Shown in pieces: positions 8,255 through 17,365 of a DNA stretch of 40,697 nucleotides. Numbering within the stretch: position 1 is the stretch's first letter; each line of letters starts with the position of its first letter. The notes beneath the pieces are model-generated. The model saw only the letters and a program-made list of their open reading frames with translations. It did not search any database and was not told where the DNA came from. Made by a program: the position numbers and the translations under genes. Origin of the DNA: a bacterium (GTDB taxonomy: Bacteria > UBP18 > UBA7526); the NCBI GenBank assembly GCA_030619985.1, contig JAUXAI010000005.1, forward strand, positions 1 to 40,697, written 5' to 3'.

Positions 8255-9112
8255 AAAAAGTTCTCAATCTTTATTATCCTCTTATTCATCCTCTTTTTCT
8301 CTGCCCAGGCTCAGGAACTCAATGTAGAAATAAAGCCAGAGAGTGTGGGACAGGGAAAGACCCTGGTAATCTACCTTGAATCCCCGGGGACCTTAAAGAA
8401 TTTGGAAGCAGAGTTTTTAGAAAAAGAAATAAGATTCTATGAAGTAGGCAAATATAGATATCGGGCCATCCTTGGAATACCCCTTACTACTGAGTCTGAA
8501 AGACATAACATTCTCTTTAGAATTAAAACAGAAGATGGTTTGAAAATTGAGTGGAAGGAAACGGTCCAAGTAAAGAAGAGAGTTTTTAAGAAAGAGTTTC
8601 TCTCTATCCCTCCTGAAAAAAGTAAGCATCTTACCTCGAAATACTTAGGAAAAGAAGGAAGGAAGATAAGAAAGGTCTATAAGAGGGAAGAACGGAAACA
8701 GCTCTGGGAAGAGAGATTTATTCTTCCTGCAGAAGGATGGATCTCTTCACCCTTTGGAGCCTACCGGGTTTACAATAAAGGAAAGGCCTCTTGGAGGCAT
8801 AAGGGAGTAGATATCGCCAATCTAGAGGGAACAGAAATTCTTGCTCCTAACTCCGGGATAGTTGTCTTCTCAGAGGATATGAAGGTTCATGGAGGAACAA
8901 TAATCGTATCCCATGGTCAGGGGATTTTTTCCATTCTCTCCCATCTCAAAGAGCGGCTTGTCAGGAAGGGAGAGGGAGTGAAGAGAGGTCAGTTAATCGG
9001 GTTGATGGGCCAGACGGGCTTGGCTACTGGTTCTCACCTTCACTGGGGACTATGTGCCTCCGGGGTAGTAGTTGATCCTCTGGAGTGGACGAAAAAGAAA
9101 ATAGGAGATTAA
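8252..9112 (+). CDS. M23-family metallopeptidase, exported
   Basis: Signal peptide; 'WRHKGVDIANLEGTEILAPNSGIVVFSEDM', 'TGLATGSHLHWGL'. Confidence 0.9.
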   Translation: MKKFSIFIILLFILFFSAQAQELNVEIKPESVGQGKTLVIYLESPGTLKNLEAEFLEKEIRFYEVGKYRYRAILGIPLTTESERHNILFRIKTEDGLKIEWKETVQVKKRVFKKEFLSIPPEKSKHLTSKYLGKEGRKIRKVYKREERKQLWEERFILPAEGWISSPFGAYRVYNKGKASWRHKGVDIANLEGTEILAPNSGIVVFSEDMKVHGGTIIVSHGQGIFSILSHLKERLVRKGEGVKRGQLIGLMGQTGLATGSHLHWGLCASGVVVDPLEWTKKKIGD

Positions 9113-9114
9113 GA

Positions 9115-9588
9115 ATGGCAAAAGTCCTGATTATCTATTATTCGAAGACAGGGAATACGGAAGAGATGGCAAAGGCAGTGGAAGAGGGAGTTAAAGAGGA
9201 AAGAGTCGAGGTAGAAGTAAAGAAGGCGGATGATGCTAAAGTAGATGAACTCTTGGAAGCGGATGGGATAATTATCGGTTCCCCCACTTACTACGGAGGC
9301 ATGGCCGCTCCCATTAAGGAGCTTCTCGACGAGAGCGTAAAATTCCATGGGCAACTCAAAGGCAAGGTGGGAGGGGCTTTTTCCTCCAGTGCCAATATCG
9401 GTGGAGGGAATGAGACCACCATCATGGATATCCTGAAGGCCTTTCTCATCCATGGCATGATTATTCAGGGCACCCCGGAGGGAGACCACTATGGCCCAGT
9501 AGCCATTGGGGTGCCAGACAAAAGGAGCAAGAGCCAGTGTAAAGATCTGGGCCGCAGAGTAGCTAAACTGGTGAAAAGACTGAAATGA
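9115..9588 (+). CDS. Flavodoxin / NAD(P)H-quinone oxidoreductase-like flavoprotein
   Basis: 'VLIIYYSKTGNTEEMAKAVEEG', 'GIIIGSPTYYGGMAAPIKELLDE'. Confidence 0.9.
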   Translation: MAKVLIIYYSKTGNTEEMAKAVEEGVKEERVEVEVKKADDAKVDELLEADGIIIGSPTYYGGMAAPIKELLDESVKFHGQLKGKVGGAFSSSANIGGGNETTIMDILKAFLIHGMIIQGTPEGDHYGPVAIGVPDKRSKSQCKDLGRRVAKLVKRLK

Positions 9589-9827
9589 GGATCTTTTACA
9601 AAAAGGACGAAAGAGTAATCCATATTGTGAAGGAGAATTATGGGGTAACCTATCTCATTATCAAAGGGGAGGTTGATATCGATAAATCCTTTCCCTTTGA
9701 GGCCAATGAGAAAGGGAAATGCATCGGATTCGATGTTCCAGAAGACCTAGACCTAAAAGAGTTCGATGAGGAAGTGAGAAGGCTTGCTCAAGAGAGAGGC
9801 TTTACAGTTATCGGTGAAAGAAAGTGA
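9585..9827 (+). CDS. Hypothetical small protein
   Basis: ORF overlaps both neighbours by ATGA/GTGA. Confidence 0.6.
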   Translation: MRIFYKKDERVIHIVKENYGVTYLIIKGEVDIDKSFPFEANEKGKCIGFDVPEDLDLKEFDEEVRRLAQERGFTVIGERK

Positions 9828-11044
9828 TTATCGCTGATCTCCATATTCATTCCAAGTATTCCCGAGCCACTTCTAAGAATATGAATATCGAAGGAATAAC
9901 CAAGTGGGCTAAGATGAAGGGGATCAATCTATTGGGAACCGGGGATTTTACCCACTATCAGTGGTTAAGCGAACTAAAGGCTCATTTGAAGGAGGTCTCT
10001 TACGGTCTCTATGAATGTAATGGGACTCACTTCTTCCTCACTGGTGAGGTATCGAGCATCTACTCCCAGGGAGGAAAGGTGAGAAAGATCCATACCCTCA
10101 TCTTTGCTCCTAGTTTCTTGGTTGCAGAAAAGATAAATAAGGAACTCTCTAAGATCGGGAATTTAGATGCTGATGGAAGACCTATCTTGGGACTTCCATC
10201 AAAGGATTTAGTAGGAATTGTTCTTGGGATATCAAAGGATTGTTTCATCGTTCCTGCCCATATCTGGACTCCCTGGTTTAGCCTGTTCGGTGCTAACTCG
10301 GGATTTGATGATATTGAAGAATGCTTTGGAGAATATACCAAGAATATCCATGCCTTGGAGACCGGTCTATCGAGTGATCCCCTGATGAACTGGACGCTAT
10401 CAAAACTGGATAGGTTTGCTCTTATCTCTAATTCTGATGCCCACTCCCCAGAGAATCTGGGAAGGGAGGCCAATATCTTTGACTGTAAATTAGATTACAA
10501 AGAGATAATCGAGGCTATCAAGAAGAAGGATAAGGATAAGTTCAAGGGAACAATAGAATTCTTTCCTGAAGAAGGGAAGTACCACTTCGATGGTCACAGG
10601 AACTGCGGGATAGTCCTTTCCCCTAAAGAAGCCAAGGCCCATAATAATATCTGTCCCAAATGCAAGAGACCTCTTACCATTGGAGTATTGCATCGGGTAG
10701 ATGCTCTATCGGATAGAAAACTGGGATTTAAACCAGAAGGGGCCATTCCCTTCAGGCACTTAGTTCCTTTGAGGGAGATTATCGCTGTTTCTCTATATAA
10801 GACCCGTACTTCAATAGAGGTCAAAAAGTTATACGATTACCTGGTTAATCACTTTGGAAGCGAATTTCGGGTGCTTTTAGATATTTCTATTGAAGATTTA
10901 GGCAAGGTTCATTCCAAAGTGGCAGAAGGGGTTTCCCGGACAAGGGAGGGAAAGGTAAAGGTTGAGCCAGGATATGATGGGGTCTATGGGAAGGTAGAAA
11001 TATTTGAAAAGAACGAAGAGGCTAAGCAGATGACCCTCTTTTGA
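9824..11044 (+). CDS. PHP-domain endonuclease Q-like protein
   Basis: 'IIADLHIHSKYSRATSKNMNIEGITKWAKMKGINLLGTGDFTHYQWL', 'NSDAHSPENLGREANIF', zinc-binding 'CGIVLSP..CPKC'. Confidence 0.88.
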   Translation: MIIADLHIHSKYSRATSKNMNIEGITKWAKMKGINLLGTGDFTHYQWLSELKAHLKEVSYGLYECNGTHFFLTGEVSSIYSQGGKVRKIHTLIFAPSFLVAEKINKELSKIGNLDADGRPILGLPSKDLVGIVLGISKDCFIVPAHIWTPWFSLFGANSGFDDIEECFGEYTKNIHALETGLSSDPLMNWTLSKLDRFALISNSDAHSPENLGREANIFDCKLDYKEIIEAIKKKDKDKFKGTIEFFPEEGKYHFDGHRNCGIVLSPKEAKAHNNICPKCKRPLTIGVLHRVDALSDRKLGFKPEGAIPFRHLVPLREIIAVSLYKTRTSIEVKKLYDYLVNHFGSEFRVLLDISIEDLGKVHSKVAEGVSRTREGKVKVEPGYDGVYGKVEIFEKNEEAKQMTLF

Positions 11045-11059
11045 AGGAGGAGGGGTAAG

Positions 11060-11251
11060 ATGGAGTGTAAGCAAGAGGAGAACAGAGCGAAATGTAACTG
11101 TACCTATGAGCCCTGTGATAAGAAGGGGATCTGTTGTGAGTGCATCGCCTATCACTGGAGGAATAGAGAGCTTCCTGCTTGTTTCGTCCCCGATGATGTG
11201 GAAAAGACCTACGATCGTTCTATGGCGCGCTTCATCACCTGCTACAAATAG
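11060..11251 (+). CDS. DUF6485-like small Cys-rich protein
   Basis: '[43 protein letters not shown]'. Confidence 0.75.
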   Translation: MECKQEENRAKCNCTYEPCDKKGICCECIAYHWRNRELPACFVPDDVEKTYDRSMARFITCYK

Positions 11252-11356
11252 AAAGCCAGGTGATCAGGTTATCGGGAATTTCCTGATACTCTGCATTCTG
11301 AGCATCGCGAAGAATCTAGCCAGCTTGTCTGGCGTCTATCCTGATAACCTGAAGCT

Positions 11357-11431
11357 GGGGGCGTAGTTCAGTGGGAGAACGCTGCGTTCGCAACGCAGAG
11401 GTCGCGGGTTCAAATCCCGCCGCCTCCACCA
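11357..11431 (+). tRNA. tRNA-Ala(CGC), CCA encoded
   Basis: Acceptor GGGGGCG/CGCCTCC with G3:U70 identity pair, anticodon stem CTGCG-TTCGCAA-CGCAG, T arm GCGGGTTCAAATCCCGC. Confidence 0.93.
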
Positions 11432-11562
11432 TAGCGCAGATGACCGCAGATCAAAACGCAGATGACCGCAGATAATCAGCGGATAAGCCTCAAGGCAAAC
11501 GAAGTGCGTTGAGTATCCGCGCACTATATCAGCGGTAATCAGCGTCTAAAAGGAGGAGAGAG

Positions 11563-12063
11563 ATGGATGCTTTAAAAGCCATTAAGGAAAGAAGGAGTAT
11601 TAGAAATTTCAATGAGCAGGGAATTCCCAAAGGGGTGATTGAGGATATCATCGATTGTGCCCGCCTTGCGCCCTCTGCAAATAATGTCCAGCCCTGGGAA
11701 TTTGTAGTAGTGACAAATAAGGACATAAGGAAGAAGATTGCTGATATTGCAGACTATGGAAAATTCATCGCTACCTCACCGGTCTGTATTATAGTCTTCT
11801 GCAAAGAAACTCACTATTATTTGGAAGATGGCTCTGCCGCAACGGAGAATATCTTGATTGCTGCCCAGGCCTATGGTCTGGGAACCTGCTGGGTGGCAGG
11901 AGATAAGAAACCCTATGCCCCCCAGATAAATGAGTTAGTCAATATCCCCTTAGAGTTTAAATTGGTTAGCCTCATTGCCTTAGGTTATCCAAAGGAAGAA
12001 GCAAGACCTCATGATAAAAGAGTCCTAAAAGAAGTCATCCATTGGGAAAAATACCAAAAATGA
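11563..12063 (+). CDS. Nitroreductase family protein
   Basis: 'IKERRSIRNFNEQGIP', 'ARLAPSANNVQPWEFVVV', 'GLGTCWVAGDK'. Confidence 0.92.
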   Translation: MDALKAIKERRSIRNFNEQGIPKGVIEDIIDCARLAPSANNVQPWEFVVVTNKDIRKKIADIADYGKFIATSPVCIIVFCKETHYYLEDGSAATENILIAAQAYGLGTCWVAGDKKPYAPQINELVNIPLEFKLVSLIALGYPKEEARPHDKRVLKEVIHWEKYQK

Positions 12064-12085
12064 GCGACAAAGGAGGTGATGAGAA

Positions 12086-12289
12086 ATGAAGAGATTGGCC
12101 ATTTTGTTAGGAGGGGTAGCAGGTGTAAGCCTCATCCTGGGTTTGATCTACAAGGCCGCTGCCTTAGCGGGTAAGATCCTTGGCCCAGCCGGCCTCGGAC
12201 CACTCAGCTTCCAGAGGCTCGCTAATACTTGCCTGCTATTTGCCATTGGTTTAGGAGTGCTTCAGTTACTTAAAGCAAAGGAAAAGTAA
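12086..12289 (+). CDS. Small membrane hypothetical protein
   Basis: RBS aggaggtgat; two hydrophobic helices. Confidence 0.6.
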   Translation: MKRLAILLGGVAGVSLILGLIYKAAALAGKILGPAGLGPLSFQRLANTCLLFAIGLGVLQLLKAKEK

Positions 12290-12432
12290 TAGTAGACAAG
12301 TGAAAGAAATTATGTAGCTATCGAGCTATCCAGCTATCAAGTTCTCGATAGCTTGGTTGCCCCGCCTGTGGCGGGATCCCGCTTAAGCGGGGTTTGATCG
12401 CTTGATTCTTTGATTTCGAAGAAGAGGTGTCA

Positions 12433-12792
12433 ATGAAGGATATCTCTGACCTCTTCAGCCAGACCCATTCCAACCTCATCCGGGATATCCTGGATAAGGG
12501 AGGAGTAGTCCTGGGAATGAAGGTGGAGAACTTTGCTGGAGTCCTATTGGAGAATGAGGCACTTGCCTTAGAGATAGAGAAAAGATTAGAAGAGGCAACC
12601 GGGATCGAAGGCTACATCTCTACAGATGAACTTCCAAGGTATGGAATCCTGGCTGAAGAGAAAGAGGCCATTGAAAAGGCTTTCGGGGTAAAAGAGCGGG
12701 ATGTTGTCATCCTCATTGCGGAAGAGAAGAAGAAGGCCCAGAAGGCCTTGAAGATTGTCGAAGAAGAAATCACCAAACACAAACGCAGATGA
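12433..12792 (+). CDS. Stand-alone GAD-domain protein (GatE/AspRS insertion-domain-like)
   Basis: 'GGVVLGMKVENFAGVLL...LALEIEKRLEEATGIEGYISTDELPRYGILAEEKEAIEKAFGVKERDVVILIAEEKKKAQKALKIV' matches the remembered GatE GAD pattern (F.G.L..E..LG.E...A....GI.G..HSDELP.YGI). Confidence 0.7.
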   Translation: MKDISDLFSQTHSNLIRDILDKGGVVLGMKVENFAGVLLENEALALEIEKRLEEATGIEGYISTDELPRYGILAEEKEAIEKAFGVKERDVVILIAEEKKKAQKALKIVEEEITKHKRR

Positions 12793-12964
12793 CCGCAGAT
12801 CAAAACGCAGATGACCGCAGATCAAAACGCAGATGCCGGATGCGCGTCGCTGGCATCCAAGAGAGCATGAATATCAAGCAATGACCGCAGATAAAATCAG
12901 CGGATAGGCCTCAAGGCAAACGAAGTGCGTTGAGTATCAGCGGCTGAGAGAGGAGGTGATAAGT

Positions 12965-13231
12965 ATGCCCAAGGAACCAGAAGAGAAACTTCCGGTTAGC
13001 GAGACCTTAAAAGTACTGGGTTATCACACCTTAGAAAAGAACCCCAAGTGGTGGAGTGCCGTGGCCTTAATCGACTCCTGGGGGAGGAAGCAGATCTGTT
13101 TCTACCTCTGGCAGAAAAAGGGAGAGAAGTGGGCCAGGCAGCAGAAGTTCACCATTCAAGATGCCCAGACCTGGGAGAATGTCTCTTCTTATGTTGAGGA
13201 ATTCCTACCACAATTAGAAGCGGAGAAGTGA
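12965..13231 (+). CDS. Hypothetical protein (about 88 aa)
   Basis: RBS gaggaggtgat upstream; GTGA overlap with GDPD gene. Confidence 0.6.
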   Translation: MPKEPEEKLPVSETLKVLGYHTLEKNPKWWSAVALIDSWGRKQICFYLWQKKGEKWARQQKFTIQDAQTWENVSSYVEEFLPQLEAEK

Positions 13232-13944
13232 AATCTACAATCTGGAAAGTCGCCCATCGGGGAGCGAGTGGAGAAGCGCCGGAGAATACCATAGCCTCTT
13301 TTGAGAAAGCCATTGCCCAGGGGGCAGAGATCATTGAGACCGATGCCCGGCTCTCTGAAGATAAGGAGATAATCCTAATTCACGATGAGACAGTAGAGCG
13401 CACCACGGATGGCAGAGGTAAGGTCTCTGAATTAACCCTGAAAGAACTTAAAAGTCTGGATGCCGGATCTTGGTTCGGGAAAAAGTTCTCTGGCGAGAGG
13501 ATTCCAACGCTTGAAGAAACAACCGAGGTCGTCAAAGGGAAAGTCAAATTAGACATCGAATTAAAGGGGAAAGATCCTCTTCTGCCCAAGAAAGTAATAA
13601 ACCTTTTAAAGAAAGAGAATTTTATCAGAGAGTCGATTATTTCCTCCTTCAATTACTTCTTTCTGAAAGAGGTTAAGAGGCTTGAGCCCCAGATTATTAC
13701 CGGGCTTTTATTCGCTACTCCTGCGCAAGAAAGGAAGGGATTTCCATACTGGAAGTGGTTGGACTTAATCCTGCCCAGATACAATCTAATTACTGAAGAT
13801 TTGGTTGAGAAAGCCCACAGCAAAGGCCTGAAGATTATTGCCTGGACGGTAGATAACCCAGAAGAGATAAGAAGACTCATTGATCTGGAAGTGGATGGGA
13901 TAGCCTCCAACTACCCAGCATTACTTACGAGAATTCTAAAGTAA
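13228..13944 (+). CDS. Glycerophosphodiester phosphodiesterase
   Basis: 'VAHRGASGEAPENTIASFEKAI..GAEIIETDARLSEDKEIILIHDETVERTTDGRG'. Confidence 0.95.
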   Translation: MKSTIWKVAHRGASGEAPENTIASFEKAIAQGAEIIETDARLSEDKEIILIHDETVERTTDGRGKVSELTLKELKSLDAGSWFGKKFSGERIPTLEETTEVVKGKVKLDIELKGKDPLLPKKVINLLKKENFIRESIISSFNYFFLKEVKRLEPQIITGLLFATPAQERKGFPYWKWLDLILPRYNLITEDLVEKAHSKGLKIIAWTVDNPEEIRRLIDLEVDGIASNYPALLTRILK

Positions 13945-14005
13945 AAAGTGAAGAAAACTGTTCACTGGTTACTGTTCACTACGACGAGCGAAGCGAGGAG
14001 GCAAA

Positions 14006-14137
14006 ATGGGAAGAGAGAAGATAAGAAAGGAAGGAGATGAGCTGGAAGAGGATCTGTTACTGCTGGAAAAGGAATTAAAGAGGGGCTATAAAAAAAGCAG
14101 AAAGAAGAGAAAGAAAAAGTGGCCTAAGGGGTGGTAG
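14006..14137 (+). CDS. 43-aa highly charged small protein (MGREKIRKEGDELEEDLLLLEKELKRGYKKSRKKRKKKWPKGW)
   Basis: ATG start, RBS-like gcgaggaggc, 1-nt gap to next ATG; absent from ORF track because of size. Confidence 0.5.
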   Translation: MGREKIRKEGDELEEDLLLLEKELKRGYKKSRKKRKKKWPKGW

Positions 14138-14138
14138 G

Positions 14139-14372
14139 ATGTTTTACTTCATTACCAATCACTTAAACTCCATCTATATTGTAATTACAGTGCTCGTCTT
14201 CCTTCAGGGTCTGAGCGCCCTCATCTTTCCTGGCAGGGTTAAGAAAGCATTTGAAAGGCGGCTCACCTTGGTTAACCTTCGCATCTATGGGGGATTAATC
14301 GTTGCCTTCGGAGTCTTGCTTCTTTGGTTCTATCTTTCTACTCTGAGACCACTTTTTATAGCAGTAAGATAA
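14139..14372 (+). CDS. Small two-helix membrane protein
   Basis: Hydrophobic segments 'IYIVITVLVFLQGLSALIF' and 'IYGGLIVAFGVLLLWFYL'. Confidence 0.6.
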   Translation: MFYFITNHLNSIYIVITVLVFLQGLSALIFPGRVKKAFERRLTLVNLRIYGGLIVAFGVLLLWFYLSTLRPLFIAVR

Positions 14373-14490
14373 CACTGAGACGCAGAAGAGGATAGTTAGA
14401 CTGGTAAATTGGTTGGAATAGTTGAATAAAAATCCACCTAATATACTAATCCAACTCGTTTTGCGTTGTGGCGGTTGCAAGGAGGGTGAA

Positions 14491-15018
14491 GTGGAATATA
14501 AAATAGGCAAAACCGTTATTAAACTCTATCAAGGCGATATTACGGAATTAGATACTGAAGCCATCGTCAATGCGGCAAACGCCTCGCTCATTCTTGGAGG
14601 AGGGGTGGCGGGAGCCATTAGAAGAAAGGGAGGACCAAGCATTCAGGAAGAATGTAATAAGATTGGCGGGACGATGGTTGGGGAAGCAGTGGTCACTGGT
14701 GCTGGGAACCTGAAGGCAAAGTATGTCATCCATACTGTGGGACCCAGATACGGGGAAGGGAACGAGGATGAGAAATTAAAGAATGCTACCTTAAACGCTT
14801 TAAAGAGAGCCCAGGAGAAGAAGATACGCTCCATTGCCTTTCCCGCGATATCAACTGGGATCTTTGGCTTTCCTTTAGATAGGGCAGCGAAGATTATGAT
14901 CAAGACAGTAAAGAATTTTCTGGTGATCCCTTCTTCTTTAAAATTAATCGTCTTCGCCTTATTCGATAAAAAATCTTATGATATCTTTGCCCAAGAATTG
15001 AAAGAACAACTCAAATGA
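14491..15018 (+). CDS. Macro-domain (ADP-ribose-binding / O-acetyl-ADP-ribose deacetylase) protein
   Basis: 'ITELDTEAIVNAANASLILGGGVAGAIRRKGG', 'VIHTVGPRY', 'ISTGIFGFPLDRAA'; GTG start after ggaggg. Confidence 0.93.
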   Translation: MEYKIGKTVIKLYQGDITELDTEAIVNAANASLILGGGVAGAIRRKGGPSIQEECNKIGGTMVGEAVVTGAGNLKAKYVIHTVGPRYGEGNEDEKLKNATLNALKRAQEKKIRSIAFPAISTGIFGFPLDRAAKIMIKTVKNFLVIPSSLKLIVFALFDKKSYDIFAQELKEQLK

Positions 15019-15132
15019 TACGAGAAAAAAGATTTTGGTTTTGCGTCTTTCAGTTGGATTTTGCGCTTTTGCCCTTCGGATCCTGAAGGATCCTCAGGAT
15101 CCTGAACGGGCAGTTGCAAGGGAGGTGAAGAG

Positions 15133-15486
15133 ATGGCAAAAGGAGTAAAGATTTTCAAAATTAGCAATGATGTTCCAGCACCGAGGAAGGATCCTCAAGC
15201 AGGGGAGTGGAAGAATGTTGAGATGGAGTATATCCAGGTGATAAACTATGGTCCCCTGGCCAAGGACCTCACTGGCTGGACAATAAGGGACAATAGTGGT
15301 GTAAGATTCACCTTTCCCCAGCATCAGATAAGGGTAGGCTATATTGTCAAAATAAGAACAGGCAAAAGGGCCGTGACTCAGGATAACTTCTATATGAACT
15401 ATGACTATCCCCTCTGGCAGCATCCAGGGAATGTGGCCTATCTCTATGATGCTGAAGGGAATAAGGTTGACGAGAAGATGGTGTGA
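15133..15486 (+). CDS. Lamin-tail (LTD) domain protein
   Basis: 'EWKNVEMEYIQVINYGPLAKDLTGWTIRDNSGVRFTFPQHQIRVGYIVKIRTG'. Confidence 0.8.
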   Translation: MAKGVKIFKISNDVPAPRKDPQAGEWKNVEMEYIQVINYGPLAKDLTGWTIRDNSGVRFTFPQHQIRVGYIVKIRTGKRAVTQDNFYMNYDYPLWQHPGNVAYLYDAEGNKVDEKMV

Positions 15487-16292
15487 GAAGTTTTGAAGAG
15501 ATAATTGAAGAAGCAAAAAGAAGGGGTCCTTTGCGACTCGTCCTCGCTGCTTCTCAGGATGAAGAGGCTAAAGAGGCGGTAAAGAGGGCGGAGAAGGAGG
15601 GAATCGCCAAAGGAATCTTTATTAGAGAAAAGGGGGAAGAGGCGTCTCTTGGGGCAGCGAAGATGGTTAGGAATGGTGAGGCAGACCTTATAATGAAAGG
15701 AGCCTTAACCACTGCCCAGTTTATGCATCCCATTCTGGACAAGGAGAAGGGCCTGACCATTGGCAGATTGCTCTCCCATGTGGCCGTATTTGAATTCAGG
15801 GGTAGATTAATCCTGGCCTCAGATGCGGCCATCAATATCTCTCCTAACCGGGAAGAAAAGAAAGAGATTATCCAAAACGCCATTGAACTCGCTCATCTAC
15901 TGGGCATTCAAAAGCCAAAGGTTGCCCTCTTAGCTCCTATAGAGAAGATAACTTCCAAGATCCCTCTTACCCAAGAAGCGGCCGCCTTAAAAGAGATGGA
16001 GTGGGAGGAAGCGGTTGTCGATGGCCCACTGGCCCTAGATAATGCTATCTCCATTGGAGCAGCAAGAAAGAAGGGGATAAAGAGTCCAGTGGCAGGTAAA
16101 ACAGATATATTGATTCTTCCTGATATTACTTCTGGAAATATCTTCTATAAATCTTTAATTTACTTCGCAAAGATGAAGATGGCAGGAGTGGTGGTGGGAG
16201 CAAAGACACCTATTATCCTGACCTCACGCACAGATAGTGAAGAGACCAAGTTTTTATCCATTGCCTTAGGAACCCTGATGGTAAAGAGATGA
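15483..16292 (+). CDS. ptb: Phosphate butyryltransferase/acetyltransferase family
   Basis: 'GEADLIMKGALTTAQFMHPILDKEKGL', 'LSHVAVFEF', 'ILILPDITSGNIFYKSL'; coupled to buk. Confidence 0.9.
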   Translation: MRSFEEIIEEAKRRGPLRLVLAASQDEEAKEAVKRAEKEGIAKGIFIREKGEEASLGAAKMVRNGEADLIMKGALTTAQFMHPILDKEKGLTIGRLLSHVAVFEFRGRLILASDAAINISPNREEKKEIIQNAIELAHLLGIQKPKVALLAPIEKITSKIPLTQEAAALKEMEWEEAVVDGPLALDNAISIGAARKKGIKSPVAGKTDILILPDITSGNIFYKSLIYFAKMKMAGVVVGAKTPIILTSRTDSEETKFLSIALGTLMVKR

Positions 16293-17365
16293 GAAAGAAG
16301 TTTTTAATCCTGGCCCTAAATCCTGGCTCAACGACTACTAAGTTCGCCCTATATGAGAACGAGAAACCTCTCTTCACAGAGAGCGTCCATCACAGCCCAA
16401 GGAAGTTAAAGGAGTTCAAGGGGATACTCAATCAATACCAATTTCGCAAGGGGACCATTCTAAAGGCCTTAAGGAAAAGAAGAATCGACCTTTCCAACCT
16501 CGATGCCATTGTTGGTCGGGGTGGATTATTGAAGCCCGTCCCCAGTGGAACCTATCGCATTAATAAGAAAATGCTAAGGGACCTCCACATAAGGATGAGG
16601 GGAGGACACTCTTCTAATCTGGGAGGCGTGCTGGCCTATGATATGGCAAAGGAGCTAGGCATTCCTTCCTTCATTGTCGATCCCGTTGTCCTGAACGAGT
16701 TAGAACCCTTAGCCCGAATATCCGGCCTTCCAGAATTGGAGAGAAAATCCATCTTCCATGCCTTGAACCAGAAGGCGATAGCGAAAAAGGTAGCACAGAA
16801 ATTTTTTAAGAAGGATTATGAGAAACTAAACTTCATTGTTATCCATCTGGGAGGGGGGATATCTGTCGGGGCTCATAGGAAAGGAAGGGTGATTGATGTC
16901 AATAATGCCCTGGATGGTGAGGGGCCCTTTGCCCCCAAGAGGGCGGGCACCCTTCCTGCGGGAGATCTGATAAGGCTTTGCTATAGTAAGAAATATACCT
17001 TGGATGAGATATTAGAGAAGATTATCTATAAAGGGGGATTGACCGCCCATCTGGGGACAAGCGATGTCCGAAAGATACAGAGAAGGATTGCCAGAGGGGA
17101 CAAGAAGGCAAAGATTATTTTCCAGGCCATGGCCTATCAAGTAGCAAAGGAGACAGCCAGTATGGCCTCTGTTTTAAAGGGAAGGATTGATGCTATCATC
17201 CTTACTGGCGGTTTAGCCCAGTCTGGATTGCTAATAGAGTGGATTAAAGAGAGGATTAAGTTCTTGGGCCGGGTCATTCTCTATCCTGGGGAAGAGGAAC
17301 TTTCGGCCATGGCCCAAGGAGCCTTAAGAATACTACGGGAAAAGGAAAAAGCCAGAAGATATTAA
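16289..17365 (+). CDS. buk: Butyrate kinase
   Basis: 'ILALNPGSTTTKFALYENEKPLF', 'FIVIHLGGGISVGAHRKGRVIDVNNALDGEGPFAPKRAGTLP'. Confidence 0.93.
   Translation: MRKKFLILALNPGSTTTKFALYENEKPLFTESVHHSPRKLKEFKGILNQYQFRKGTILKALRKRRIDLSNLDAIVGRGGLLKPVPSGTYRINKKMLRDLHIRMRGGHSSNLGGVLAYDMAKELGIPSFIVDPVVLNELEPLARISGLPELERKSIFHALNQKAIAKKVAQKFFKKDYEKLNFIVIHLGGGISVGAHRKGRVIDVNNALDGEGPFAPKRAGTLPAGDLIRLCYSKKYTLDEILEKIIYKGGLTAHLGTSDVRKIQRRIARGDKKAKIIFQAMAYQVAKETASMASVLKGRIDAIILTGGLAQSGLLIEWIKERIKFLGRVILYPGEEELSAMAQGALRILREKEKARRY

Noticed and set aside
11106-11366. Plus-strand [17 protein letters not shown]...
   Set aside because: Out-of-frame overlap of the DUF6485 gene and extends into tRNA-Ala.
11430-12960. 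CGCAGATGACCGCAGATCAAAA repeats as a possible CRISPR array
   Set aside because: Repeat units are too short and directly contiguous, with no regular unique spacers and no cas genes.
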